From the NCBI GenBank assembly GCA_019113645.1, contig DXGZ01000039.1:1-35357 (forward strand): a stretch of DNA of 35,357 nucleotides, read 5' to 3'. The position numbers and the translations under genes are program-made. Each line of letters opens with the position of its first letter. Positions within the stretch are counted from its first letter, which is position 1. Source of the stretch: Candidatus Mediterraneibacter vanvlietii (lineage in GTDB: Bacteria; Bacillota; Clostridia; Lachnospirales; Lachnospiraceae). This document shows positions 1 to 8,155 of this stretch, piece after piece. The notes beneath the pieces are model-generated. The model ran no database searches. It saw only the letters and a list, made by a program, of their open reading frames with translations, and had not been told where the DNA came from.

Positions 1-31
1 TATTCGACATACTCACGATTAAGAAGCCAGA

Positions 32-48
32 CAGAACCGGCAGGATAA
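32..48 (+). repeat. 17-nt repeat, copy 1
   Basis: CAGAACCGGCAGGATAA is identical to 19806-19822, in the same orientation. Both copies lie in intergenic DNA next to hairpin elements. In the second copy it lies to the right of the hairpin; here it lies to the left of hairpin element 1, so it may be the tail of another element that begins before the window. Confidence 0.5.
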
Positions 49-107
49 CGACTAAGGTCTATGAATTCAGGTAGTCAGTTTTAAACAATGTTGATTTGAA
101 GAACGCA

Positions 108-240
108 GAGAACTGCGGAATATAAGTCAGGATCGCTTTTCAAAGGGGAGGGGCGTTGGATTTGGCGACTTCGGAATGGAGTTAAAAACAATGCCCCTCC
201 CCTTTGAATACGGCTTTACAAACTTTATTCCGCATTTCTC
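108..240. repeat. Nested inverted repeat (hairpin element 1)
   Basis: The inner arms 139-154 and 193-208 are a perfect 16-bp inverted repeat (TTCAAAGGGGAGGGGC and its complement), extended by four pairs including one G-T wobble. The outer arms 108-122 and 226-240 match at 14 of 15 positions (GAGAACTGCGGAATA against GAGAAATGCGGAATA). The loop contains GGCGACTTCGGAATGGAG at 164-181, which resembles the block GGTGACTTCGGAGGG shared by the hairpins at 19536 and 35087. It lacks the conserved tip of those two, so it is at best a diverged relative. Confidence 0.6.
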
Positions 241-273
241 GGACGTTTTACTCTATCGAAGAATCAGACAAAC

Positions 274-1071
274 TCAGATTATTGTTATGATTTTCCTCGG
301 ACACTTCTCTGCGCACACGCCGCAGTTTGTACATTTCTCCGGGTCAATATGTGCAAGGAAGTTATTGACTGTAATTGCGCCCGCCTCACAGTTTTTCTCG
401 CAAAGACGGCAGCCGATACAGCCGACCTGGCAGACATCCATGAGAGCTTTTCCTTTTTCATTAGAGTTACATCCAACAAAAGTCTGCTGTTTGTACGGGA
501 TCAGCTCGATTAAGTGCTTCGGACATGCCGCCACACACTTGCCGCAGGCTTTGCAGGCTTCGCGATCCACGACAGCAATTCCGTCTACGATGTGAATTGC
601 ATCAAACGGACAGGCCTTCACGCAGGAACCATATCCGAGACATCCGTAGGCGCAGCCCTTTGCGCCGCCGTCCTGCATCTGGCTTGCCATGACGCAGTCC
701 TGGATTCCGGTATATTCGTATTCCGTCTTTGCTTTTTCACATGTTCCGCCGCATTTCACAAAAGCGACTTTCCGTTCCTGAGCGGAAGCGTCAACTCCCA
801 TGATCTTTCCGATCTTTTCTGCAACCGGAGCGCCGCCCACAGGGCAGCCGCCCACTTCTGCTTCTCCCGCCACGATGGCTGCTGCCAGACCGGAACATCC
901 CGCGTATCCGCAGCCGCCGCAGTTGTTGCCGGGAAGAACATCAAGAATTGCGTCCTCTCTCTCGTCTGTCTGAACAGCGAACTTCTTTCCGGAAATACCG
1001 AGGAAGACACCGATGAACAGACCTGTGCCGCCGACAATTACGGCTGCTAAAATTATTCCTGTTATATTCAT
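274..1071 (-). CDS. rnfB: Rnf complex subunit B, ferredoxin-type iron-sulfur protein
   Basis: RnfB is the cytoplasmic, membrane-anchored subunit thought to accept electrons from reduced ferredoxin and pass them into the Rnf complex. The 265-residue product has one N-terminal membrane helix (about residues 4-26). A four-cysteine Fe-S motif follows at C51, C54, C59 and C76. Polyferredoxin clusters come next: C140/C144/C150/C154, C173/C176/C179/C183, C214/C218/C221/C224/C228 and C247/C250/C253/C257. The start is supported by AGGAGG about nine bases upstream of the ATG. It is the last gene of the rnfCDGEAB operon, 13 bases after rnfA. The cysteine pattern and the operon position make the call secure. 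Confidence 0.96.
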   Translation of the reverse strand: MNITGIILAAVIVGGTGLFIGVFLGISGKKFAVQTDEREDAILDVLPGNNCGGCGYAGCSGLAAAIVAGEAEVGGCPVGGAPVAEKIGKIMGVDASAQERKVAFVKCGGTCEKAKTEYEYTGIQDCVMASQMQDGGAKGCAYGCLGYGSCVKACPFDAIHIVDGIAVVDREACKACGKCVAACPKHLIELIPYKQQTFVGCNSNEKGKALMDVCQVGCIGCRLCEKNCEAGAITVNNFLAHIDPEKCTNCGVCAEKCPRKIITII

Positions 1072-1084
1072 ACCATCATTCCTC

Positions 1085-1675
1085 CTAAATCAATCCTGAG
1101 AAACCAAAGAACGCGATTGCCATAAGTCCGGCTGTCACGAGGACGATCGGTGTTCCGCGGAATGACTCAGGCACGTCATTGTTTTCGATTTTTTCACGTA
1201 TTCCGGCCATGAGAACAATGGATACGAGGAATCCGGCAGCAGTTGCAAATCCGTTTACCACACCTGTAAGAATTCCATAACCGTTCTCAACATTTGTCAG
1301 AGCCACACCGAGCACGGCACAGTTTGTTGTGATCAGGGGAAGGTAGACGCCGAGCGCATTGTAAAGCGGAGGCATGGCCTTCTTTAAGAACATCTCAACG
1401 AACTGAACCAGTGCGGCGATAACCAGGATGAACACGATCGTATTCAGATACTGGAGTTCTCCGCCCATAATGTTTGGGTTGCCGAGAATGAATTTGTAAA
1501 TCAGTCCGGTGACAAAGGAGGCGATTGTGATGACAAATACAACCGCTCCGCCCATTCCGGCAGCTGTCTTTACATTTTTAGACACGCCCAGGAACGGACA
1601 AATTCCAAGGAACTGACTGAGTACAACATTATTTACAAACGCTGATCCGACAGCGATCAATAATAATTCCTGCAT
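1085..1675 (-). CDS. rnfA: Rnf complex membrane subunit A
   Basis: RnfA is a six-helix integral membrane subunit, paralogous to RnfE and homologous to NqrE; together these two form the part of the complex thought to carry a membrane-embedded iron-sulfur centre. The 196-residue product is almost entirely hydrophobic and shows the family's N-terminal signature NNVVLSQFLGICPFLGVSKN, with the conserved cysteine (LGICPF), and a second conserved segment around TTNCAVLG. Its ATG follows the rnfE stop directly (TAAATG), which implies translational coupling. The length is normal for the family. Confidence 0.96.
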   Translation of the reverse strand: MQELLLIAVGSAFVNNVVLSQFLGICPFLGVSKNVKTAAGMGGAVVFVITIASFVTGLIYKFILGNPNIMGGELQYLNTIVFILVIAALVQFVEMFLKKAMPPLYNALGVYLPLITTNCAVLGVALTNVENGYGILTGVVNGFATAAGFLVSIVLMAGIREKIENNDVPESFRGTPIVLVTAGLMAIAFFGFSGLI

Positions 1676-2404
1676 TTATGCCCCCTCCTGTTCTTTTTTA
1701 TTTTCTGCCTTCTCAGACTCGATCAGATGTCCGCCGCAGATATTTTTGCTCGCGCAGGAAGCGCAGCCCGCGCCGCATCCTGCCTGAGCAGGAACTTCTT
1801 TTCCTTTTTTCGCCAGATTGTTCTTCACTTTATTCTGGAGCGCTACAAGGCACGCCAGTACAAAGAACGCTCCCGGAGCAAGGATAAAGATTGTAAACGG
1901 CACATAAGAGTCCGGCATAACCTGAATGCCGAAGATCTGTCCGGCGCCGATCAGTTCTCTCACAATACCGATCGAAGTAAGACCTACCGTGAATCCGAGT
2001 CCCATTCCGATTCCATCGAACACAGACGGCAGCACCGGATTCTTCGATGCATAACTCTCGGCTCTTCCGAGGATAATACAGTTTACCACGATCAGCGGAA
2101 TATAGAGTCCCAGGCTGTCATACAGGCTTGGGACAAAGCCCTCCAGCAGGAAGTCCACAATCGTTACGAAAGATGCAACAACAACGATAAACGCCGGCAT
2201 TCTGACAGAATCCGGGATGATCTTCCTGAGCATGGAAATCAGCATGTTGGACATAACCAGCACAGCTGTGGTGGAAAGTCCCATTCCGATTCCGTTGATG
2301 GCAGATGTCGTAACTGCAAGAGTCGGACACATGCCAAGCATGAGAACAAAGGTCGGGTTTTCTTTTACAAGTCCGTTAAAAATACGTTCTGTACATTTAT
2401 TCAT
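1676..2404 (-). CDS. rnfE: Rnf complex membrane subunit E with cysteine-rich tail
   Basis: RnfE is the paralogue of RnfA and a homologue of NqrD. The conserved segments NPTFVLMLGMCPTLAVTTSA and VVNCIILGRAE each hold the expected cysteine, and several membrane helices fill residues 15-195. The product is 242 residues, longer than the roughly 200 of simple RnfE proteins. The extra part is a hydrophilic C-terminal tail with four closely spaced cysteines (C210, C214, C217, C223 in CGAGCASCASKNIC), followed by a Glu/Lys-rich end. The tail looks like a metal-binding site; its role is not known to me. The start overlaps the end of rnfG by eight bases, and AGGAGG lies eight bases before the ATG. Confidence 0.95.
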   Translation of the reverse strand: MNKCTERIFNGLVKENPTFVLMLGMCPTLAVTTSAINGIGMGLSTTAVLVMSNMLISMLRKIIPDSVRMPAFIVVVASFVTIVDFLLEGFVPSLYDSLGLYIPLIVVNCIILGRAESYASKNPVLPSVFDGIGMGLGFTVGLTSIGIVRELIGAGQIFGIQVMPDSYVPFTIFILAPGAFFVLACLVALQNKVKNNLAKKGKEVPAQAGCGAGCASCASKNICGGHLIESEKAENKKEQEGA

Positions 2405-3014
2405 TGACTCCGCCTCCTAACTCATTCTGAAAATATACAAGAGCGGCATTTACCGCATTGGTTACGGAGTTAGTCGTGATCGTCGCGCCGCTGATTGCAT
2501 CGATCTTGTCATCCCCTTCTTCTCCGCTCTTTGTGTAGCTGAACTGCTCGACCTGTTTATCTTTGAACTGGTCCTTGAACTCCGCCTCATCGGCTTTCAT
2601 TCCAAGTCCGGCTGTCTCGCTGATGGAGACCATCTCCACACCTTTCACAGTTCCATCCAACGTAATACCGACCGAAAGACTGAGATCTCCGTCATAAGCC
2701 TCATGGGATGTGACGTTGATCACATATCCGATCACCTCGCCGCTGTCATCCGTCCCCTCTACAACTTCTGTGATGTCATCAGAGTTAAAACCGTTTTCTG
2801 CGAGAAGTGATGAAGCGCTGTCGGAACTGAACTCCGCATATTCAGTAAATTCAGATGCATCGGAGAGAACTGCGCGAAACGCTTCCTGTTTCGTGTTCTC
2901 CTGTGCTGCAGCGATCGGCTCTTTCGTGATCCCGTATACGATTCCGAGAAGAAGTCCGGAAACAACGGTAATCACTGTCAGGATCAGTGTGTTTTTAATA
3001 ATCTTATTCATCAT
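2397..3014 (-). CDS. rnfG: Rnf complex flavoprotein subunit G
   Basis: RnfG carries a covalently bound FMN on the outer face of the membrane. The 205-residue product has one N-terminal helix (about residues 8-28) and an extracytoplasmic FMN-binding domain. The flavinylation motif Dxx[ST]GA[ST]xT is present as DAISGATIT, which places the modified threonine at about residue 180. It starts inside the end of rnfD (ATGA overlap, 3011-3014) and overlaps rnfE by eight bases, so the three are probably translated together. I see no flavin transferase (ApbE) gene in the window, so that enzyme would have to be encoded elsewhere. Confidence 0.95.
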   Translation of the reverse strand: MMNKIIKNTLILTVITVVSGLLLGIVYGITKEPIAAAQENTKQEAFRAVLSDASEFTEYAEFSSDSASSLLAENGFNSDDITEVVEGTDDSGEVIGYVINVTSHEAYDGDLSLSVGITLDGTVKGVEMVSISETAGLGMKADEAEFKDQFKDKQVEQFSYTKSGEEGDDKIDAISGATITTNSVTNAVNAALVYFQNELGGGVNE

Positions 3015-3943
3015 TTTTCCCCTCCTTTACCGAATGGTTTGGGAAGAGTGATCTTCTCAATAAGCGGAACAAGCAGGTTGCTGATGATAATCGCATAGGA
3101 CACACCTTCCGCTGAACCGCCGAAGAGACGGAACAATCCGGTCAAAAGTCCCATACAGATACCATATATAATCTTCCCGCTGCCTGTGATCGGCGAAGTG
3201 ACATAATCTGTCGCCATGAACCATGCACCGAGCATGATTCCGCCACCGCACAGGTGAGCTGTTATGTACTGTGGATCCAGACCGTGTCCGCCGAAAATAA
3301 CAATAAACACAACAAAAGAAATCAGATATGATCCCGGAATCTTCAAATCAATCACACCGGTCAGGATCAGGAACATGGCTCCGATCATAATCGCGATCAC
3401 AGAAGTCTCTCCGATTGTTCCTCTGATATTGCCGAGAAGCATATCCATTGTGTTGACCGCTTCTCCTGCTTTGAGTTCAGCCAGAGGTGTCGGTCCGGTT
3501 ACTCCGTCATATACGAAATACGTCATCTGACCGGCAAAACAGATCAGAAGGAAACATCTTGCGGCCAGCGCCGGGTTCATGAAGTTCTGTCCAAGTCCGC
3601 CGAAAAGCTGTTTTACAACAACAATGGCGAACACAGCTCCGACAACCCCCATCCACCACGGAAGTGTAGGCGGAAGGTTGAGTGCCAGCAGCAAACCTGT
3701 GACTGCAGCACTGAAATCATTGATTGTAATCGGTTTATGCATCAGTTTTTCATAAATAAATTCTGCTAAAACCGCTGAAACCGTAGTCACCACGACAAGG
3801 ATCCACGCATTCTCGTGACGGAAATTCCAGATTCCGAAAATCGTGGCCGGGAGCAGACCGATTAATACCAGAAGCATGATGTTGCTGCTCTTTATTCTGT
3901 CGCGAATGTGCGGCGAAGAAGATACTTTATAATTCTCGTTCAC
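3011..3943 (-). CDS. rnfD: Rnf complex membrane flavoprotein subunit D
   Basis: RnfD is a polytopic membrane protein homologous to NqrB that carries a covalent FMN. The conserved N-terminus NENYKVSSSPHIRD, a segment with GGLGQNFMNPALAARC, and the flavinylation site DGVTGPTPL (Thr at about residue 152) are all visible. I choose a GTG start at 3943, giving 310 residues. GAGAGG lies just upstream of it, and the protein then begins at the family's usual N-terminus. The open frame extends 13 codons further to a TTG that overlaps rnfC and has no better ribosome site. A gap of 16 bases separates it from the rnfC stop. Confidence 0.93.
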   Translation of the reverse strand: MNENYKVSSSPHIRDRIKSSNIMLLVLIGLLPATIFGIWNFRHENAWILVVVTTVSAVLAEFIYEKLMHKPITINDFSAAVTGLLLALNLPPTLPWWMGVVGAVFAIVVVKQLFGGLGQNFMNPALAARCFLLICFAGQMTYFVYDGVTGPTPLAELKAGEAVNTMDMLLGNIRGTIGETSVIAIMIGAMFLILTGVIDLKIPGSYLISFVVFIVIFGGHGLDPQYITAHLCGGGIMLGAWFMATDYVTSPITGSGKIIYGICMGLLTGLFRLFGGSAEGVSYAIIISNLLVPLIEKITLPKPFGKGGEK

Positions 3944-3959
3944 TTTTCTGTCACCTCTC

Positions 3960-5279
3960 TTACTTTTTCCTCTTATTGGCAAGAGCTGTCTTGCGCATGG
4001 ATCCGATCGCCTGTTTCAGCGGCCGCTTTGCGGGACATACATAACTGCAGGATCCGCATTCCACACATTCCAGCCCATTCATCGCGATGAATTTTTCCTC
4101 ATCATGGCGCTGCGCATAATCTGCAAGCCTGGAAGGAATGATCCGGCTCGGACAGACTTCCACGCATCTGGCACAGTTTATACATGCAGTCTCCTGGCTT
4201 CGGGATACGATATCTTCCTTAAAAGCCAGAATAGACGAAGATGTCTTTGTAACCGGTGCGTCCAGAGATACCATTGCGAATCCCATCATCGGACCTCCGG
4301 AAATCAGTTTTTCAGGATCAGAGGTGAATCCTCCCGCCGCTTCGATGAGCTCCCGGTGGCTTGTGCCGAGAAGAACCCTGAAGTTGCCGGGTCTGGCAAC
4401 CGCATCTCCGCTTACAGTTACAACCCTCTCGGTCAGAGGCTGTCCGTTGATTACTGCATTATGTACAGCGATAATCGTCTCCACGTTGTCAACAATGCAG
4501 CCTGCGTCTGCCGGAAGCATGGACGAGTTGATCGCCCGTTTGGTAACGGCATAGATCAGCTGACGCTCCGCACCCTGCGGATACTTTGTCGCCAGAAGTC
4601 TGACATCCATGCGCGGTTCATCGGCGACTGCCGCGCGGATCTTCTCCGCACAGTCCTTTTTATTGTCCTCTACAGCGAAGAATCCCTTCGCGTTCGGGAA
4701 CAGAGAGAGGATAACTCTCATACCGCTGATCAGTTCCTCCGTATTCTCGAGCATTCTCCGGTAATCAGCCGTAATGTACGGTTCACATTCCGCGCAGTTG
4801 GCGATGATATACTCGATCTTCTCCGGTTCTTTCGGGGAGAGCTTCACGCGTGTCGGAAAGCCCGCGCCGCCCATTCCGACAACTCCTGCGCTGCCGATGC
4901 GGTCGAGAATCTCTTCCCGGGTCATTTCCTCAAGCGGTTTGACCGGAGCAGATTCTGCCTTCTGATACTCTCCGTCATTTTCAATTACAATACATTCCGT
5001 TTTTGATCCCGCAGGATTAAAATGCTGTTCCAGCCCTTTTACCGTGCCTGACACAGATGAATAGACCGGCGCCGAAACAAATCCGCCGGCTTCCGCAATC
5101 ATCTGTCCTTTGAGAACATGATCTCCTTTTTTTACAACAGGATTAGCCGGTGCGCCAATATGCTGTGATAACGGATAAACCATATCGCCTTTGGGCAGGA
5201 GCGGCTGGATCGGCTGATCTTTTGAGAAACGTTTTCCATCATCCGGATGGATACCGCCTTTGAATGTCAAAAGTCCCAT
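3960..5279 (-). CDS. rnfC: Rnf complex subunit C, NADH-side iron-sulfur protein
   Basis: RnfC is the peripheral subunit that holds the NAD(H) and FMN site and two [4Fe-4S] clusters. The 439-residue product starts MGLLTFKGGIHPDDGK, typical for the family. It has a biotinyl-like N-terminal domain, then the glycine-rich nucleotide-binding region around GSAGVVGMGGAGFPTRVK. Two C-terminal ferredoxin motifs follow at C366/C369/C372/C376 and C405/C408/C411/C415. It is the first gene of the operon. Upstream lies an AT-rich stretch with a hairpin close to the start (5301-5340). Confidence 0.96.
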   Translation of the reverse strand: MGLLTFKGGIHPDDGKRFSKDQPIQPLLPKGDMVYPLSQHIGAPANPVVKKGDHVLKGQMIAEAGGFVSAPVYSSVSGTVKGLEQHFNPAGSKTECIVIENDGEYQKAESAPVKPLEEMTREEILDRIGSAGVVGMGGAGFPTRVKLSPKEPEKIEYIIANCAECEPYITADYRRMLENTEELISGMRVILSLFPNAKGFFAVEDNKKDCAEKIRAAVADEPRMDVRLLATKYPQGAERQLIYAVTKRAINSSMLPADAGCIVDNVETIIAVHNAVINGQPLTERVVTVSGDAVARPGNFRVLLGTSHRELIEAAGGFTSDPEKLISGGPMMGFAMVSLDAPVTKTSSSILAFKEDIVSRSQETACINCARCVEVCPSRIIPSRLADYAQRHDEEKFIAMNGLECVECGSCSYVCPAKRPLKQAIGSMRKTALANKRKK

Positions 5280-5300
5280 TCTCTTCTTCCTTTCCTCCCT

Positions 5301-5340
5301 GCATGAATAAACAGCCGTTGTGGCAACCGCTGTTACATGC
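5301..5340 (-). promoter_or_regulatory. Hairpin in the rnf operon leader
   Basis: ACAGCCGTTG (5311-5320) pairs with CAACCGCTGT (5324-5333) at nine of ten positions across a three-base loop. GCATG and CATGC (5301-5305, 5336-5340) can close an outer stem. It sits 20-60 bases upstream of the rnfC ATG, in what must be the operon's 5' leader. No T-run follows, so it is not an obvious terminator; a role in translation or mRNA stability is possible. The AT-rich DNA at 5340-5440 holds a TATAAT-like hexamer, but I could not pair it with a convincing -35 box. Confidence 0.45.
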
Positions 5341-5477
5341 TTAATTTTTATATAATCATTATTATAGTAAAATATAAATACAAAATCTAGTAAATCGACG
5401 GCAAAAATTGCATATTTATACGAACATCTTGTCGATATTTTAACAAAAAATCATCGATTTTTTTACTGAAACAGAAA

Positions 5478-5503
5478 ACCGGAACGGTTTATACCGTTCC
5501 GGT
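5478..5503 (-). terminator. Terminator after the S1-domain gene
   Basis: A perfect 11-bp inverted repeat (ACCGGAACGGT and its complement, loop of four bases) lies 28 bases beyond the S1 gene stop. On the minus strand it is followed by a T-rich tract (TTTTCTGTTT). It closes the housekeeping run and separates it from the rnf operon. Confidence 0.85.
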
Positions 5504-5530
5504 CAAAATACTTATCCTGAATATTGCTGA

Positions 5531-6628
5531 TTATTCAGCGTCAGCCTCTTCAGAAGCTTCTGCCTCTTCTGTATGCTCTGGCTCAAGCGCTTTCATGCTC
5601 AGGCTGATTTTTTTCTCATCTTCGTTAAGATCAACGATCTTAGCTGTGATCTCCTGTCCGATGGAAAGAACATCAGACGGTTTATCCACATGTGCACGTG
5701 AAATCTGGGATACATGAAGCAGTGCGTCTACTCCGGGAGCAAGCTCAACAAATGCACCAAAGTCTGTCATACGTGCAACTTTTCCAGTAATCACTTTTCC
5801 TACTGCAAAATCCTCTGCTGCATTTGCCCACGGATTTGTCTCCGGGAACTTCAGGCTGAGAGCGATTTTTGTATCATGAATATCTTTTACAAGAACTGTC
5901 AGCGTATCTCCTACATGGAAGAGTTTCTTCGGATTGTCAACTCTGCCCCAGGACATCTCGGAAATATGGAGAAGTCCGTCTACACCGCCGAGGTCTACGA
6001 AAGCACCGAAATCTGTTACATTCTTAACAGTTCCTTCGATTCTGTCACCAACCTGAAGTCTCGCAAAGAGTTCTTTCTGTTTCTCAGCGCGCTCAGCAAC
6101 GAGAAGCTGTCTTCTGTCGCCGATCACACGGTTTCTTCTCGGATTGAATTCGCTGATTACAAATTCGATTTCTTTTCCTTCGTATTTTCCAAGATCTTTC
6201 TCGTAGGAATCAGATACAAGGCTTGCCGGGATAAATACTCTTACCTCGTCCACCGTTGCGCAGATACCGCCGCCAAGGATCTGAGTAACTGTAGCTTTGA
6301 GCACCTCTTTGTTTTCGAATGCTTCGCGAAGTCTTTCGTTTCCTTTTTCAGCAGCAAGTCTCTTATATGTAAGAAGAACCTGTCCCTCTCCATCATTTAC
6401 TTTTAACACTTTGACAGTCATCGGATCGCCAACGGATACGACTGTTGTAAGGTCGAGAGACTGGTCATTGGAATACTCGTTTTTTGTGATGATACCATCT
6501 GCTTTGTAACCAATATTTAAGATAATCTCATCCGGTTTCACATCGATTACTGTACCTTCAACCACCTCTCCGTTGTGAATTGTTTTGAATGACTCGTCTA
6601 ACATCTGTTCAAAAGATAATTCCGACAT
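5531..6628 (-). CDS. S1 RNA-binding domain protein (ribosomal protein S1-like)
   Basis: This is a cytoplasmic RNA-binding protein resembling the short S1 proteins of Firmicutes. The product is 365 residues and shows four S1/OB-fold repeats. They begin near GEVVEGTVIDV, EVLKATVTQIL, GDRIEGTVKNVTDFGAFVD and GKVITGKVARMTDFGAFVE. Repeats three and four are the best conserved (DFGAFV, GLLHISEMS and ALLHVSQIS). I place the start at 6628 (MSELSFEQ) because GAGGAGG lies nine bases upstream; the frame opens six codons earlier without such a site. The ribosome site and start codon lie inside the 3' end of ispH, with a 20-base overlap, so the two are probably translationally coupled. In many Clostridia the two parts are fused into one protein. 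Confidence 0.92.
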   Translation of the reverse strand: MSELSFEQMLDESFKTIHNGEVVEGTVIDVKPDEIILNIGYKADGIITKNEYSNDQSLDLTTVVSVGDPMTVKVLKVNDGEGQVLLTYKRLAAEKGNERLREAFENKEVLKATVTQILGGGICATVDEVRVFIPASLVSDSYEKDLGKYEGKEIEFVISEFNPRRNRVIGDRRQLLVAERAEKQKELFARLQVGDRIEGTVKNVTDFGAFVDLGGVDGLLHISEMSWGRVDNPKKLFHVGDTLTVLVKDIHDTKIALSLKFPETNPWANAAEDFAVGKVITGKVARMTDFGAFVELAPGVDALLHVSQISRAHVDKPSDVLSIGQEITAKIVDLNEDEKKISLSMKALEPEHTEEAEASEEADAE

Positions 6629-7460
6629 TATTTTGAACCTCCTCAATTATATTGTTGGGCGTGGATGCCCCTGCTGTAATACCTACTGTTTCCACTGACC
6701 CTAATTGATTCAAATCCAAATCGTCAAGTGTCTGAATATAGTACGTATTGTTACATGCCGTCCGGCAAATCTCAAATAACTTTTGGGTATTGGAACTATG
6801 CTTGTCACCAATCACTATCATAGCATCCACCGATTTCGCAATGCTTTCCGCCTCTGTCTGACGCTCTTTAGTGGCATTGCAAATCGTATTTAAAACACTT
6901 ACATCATAACTCTTTTTCTTGATAATTTCAACTAAATCTTTAAATTTATTGTAATTAAATGTCGTCTGAGATACAATGCAGAGCTTCTCCTTTTCCCCGG
7001 GAATGAAGTTTTCCGCGTCATCCACACTCTGGATTACCGTCACATGGTCTCCTGCCCAGCCCCGGATCCCCTCCACTTCCGGATGTTCAGGATTTCCGAT
7101 GATAACAATATGTTTTCCTTCCCGGCTTTCTTTTTGTACGATATTGTGAATCTTTTTGACAAACGGGCAGGTGGCGTCTACAATACGGATCCTTTTCTCT
7201 TCCAGTATGTCATAAATACGTTTTTCCACGCCGTGGGACCGGATGATCACCGTCCCTCCGGCAAGACTGTTCAGTTCCTCTTCATTTCGAAGAACCGTCA
7301 CGCCTCTGTTTTCCATATCTTTGACCACTTCTTCGTTGTGAATAATCGGTCCCAGCGTATAGATTGGGCCCTCACATGTGCCAACCTGCTCATATACTGT
7401 ATCTACAGCCCGCTTCACGCCAAAGCAGAATCCCGCTGTCTTTGCCTTGATTACTTTCAT
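6609..7460 (-). CDS. ispH: 4-hydroxy-3-methylbut-2-enyl diphosphate reductase
   Basis: IspH catalyses the last step of the MEP pathway, reducing HMBPP to IPP and DMAPP with an oxygen-sensitive Fe-S cluster. The 283-residue product has the three cluster cysteines in their usual contexts: C12 in TAGFCFGVKRAV, a second in VDATCPFVKK and a third in LNTICNATKERQ. The substrate-binding histidine is in PIIHNEEVV. It follows cmk by 13 bases and overlaps the S1-domain gene. The length is normal for a stand-alone IspH. Confidence 0.97.
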   Translation of the reverse strand: MKVIKAKTAGFCFGVKRAVDTVYEQVGTCEGPIYTLGPIIHNEEVVKDMENRGVTVLRNEEELNSLAGGTVIIRSHGVEKRIYDILEEKRIRIVDATCPFVKKIHNIVQKESREGKHIVIIGNPEHPEVEGIRGWAGDHVTVIQSVDDAENFIPGEKEKLCIVSQTTFNYNKFKDLVEIIKKKSYDVSVLNTICNATKERQTEAESIAKSVDAMIVIGDKHSSNTQKLFEICRTACNNTYYIQTLDDLDLNQLGSVETVGITAGASTPNNIIEEVQNNVGIIF

Positions 7461-7473
7461 AAACGATCTCCTT

Positions 7474-8130
7474 TTATCTGCAGTGACTGCAGATTTCTGC
7501 CACCACCTCGGGGATGGTCATATCCGAACTGTCAACCAGTATCGCGTCTTCCGCTTTTTTCAGCGGCGCGATCTCCCGTGTCATGTCACGTTCATCCCGC
7601 TCACTGATATCTCTGGCAATCTCCTCCAGATTGCAGGATTCTCCTTTTTCCTTCAGCTCCGTGTAGCGTCTCATGGCACGTGTTTCAACGCTTGCCGTCA
7701 GATAAATTTTCACATCAGCATCCGGCAGAATATTTGTTCCGATATCCCTGCCGTCCATGATCACATCTTTCTCCCTGGCAAGAGATCGCTGAAGCTCCAG
7801 AAGTTTTTCCCGCACCTGAGGAATTGCCGATGTCCTGGAAGCCATATTTCCAACCTCTTCTGTGCGCAGCATGGAGGTGACATTTTCCCCGTTCAGATAA
7901 ATCTGCTGAACTCCATCCTCATATCCGATGGAAACTTCCGCATCCCTGCATGCTTCCGCGACAGCCTCCCTGTCATCCGGGTTCACTCCCTTGTTCAGAA
8001 AATGAATCGCAAGCCCTCTGTACATCGCGCCAGTGTCAACATATATATATCCTTTTTCTTTTGCGACCAGCTTGGCGATGGTACTTTTGCCGGCACCGGC
8101 CGGTCCGTCGATTGCAACATTATATCCCAT
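7474..8130 (-). CDS. cmk: Cytidylate kinase
   Basis: Cytidylate kinase phosphorylates CMP and dCMP with ATP. The P-loop is AIDGPAGAGKSTIAK near the N-terminus, and DGRDIGTNILPDADVKIYL is the typical CMP-binding and lid region. I choose the ATG at 8130 (MGYNVAIDGPAG, 218 residues), preceded by GTGAGGA, rather than the upstream in-frame ATG at 8181, which would add 17 residues and overlap the previous gene. The order cmk-ispH-S1 is a recurrent clostridial arrangement. Confidence 0.95.
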   Translation of the reverse strand: MGYNVAIDGPAGAGKSTIAKLVAKEKGYIYVDTGAMYRGLAIHFLNKGVNPDDREAVAEACRDAEVSIGYEDGVQQIYLNGENVTSMLRTEEVGNMASRTSAIPQVREKLLELQRSLAREKDVIMDGRDIGTNILPDADVKIYLTASVETRAMRRYTELKEKGESCNLEEIARDISERDERDMTREIAPLKKAEDAILVDSSDMTIPEVVAEICSHCR

Positions 8131-8155
8131 ATCTGAGTTCCTCACTTTCCTCTCT

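Larger units (their letters stand above)
1..273. other. Intergenic region left of rnfB, no gene seen
   Basis: I see no credible coding region here; the open frame that enters it on the plus strand is antisense to rnfB. It holds a nested inverted repeat (about 108-240) and, at 32-48, a 17-nt sequence (CAGAACCGGCAGGATAA) that recurs at 19806-19822. The inverted repeat lies just beyond the rnfB stop and could also act as the rnf operon terminator, although no clean T-run follows it on the minus strand. Confidence 0.6.

Noticed and set aside
4104-5006. Plus-strand open frame of 300 codons
   Set aside because: It is antisense to rnfC and rich in Arg, Ser and Cys without any domain; shadow frame.
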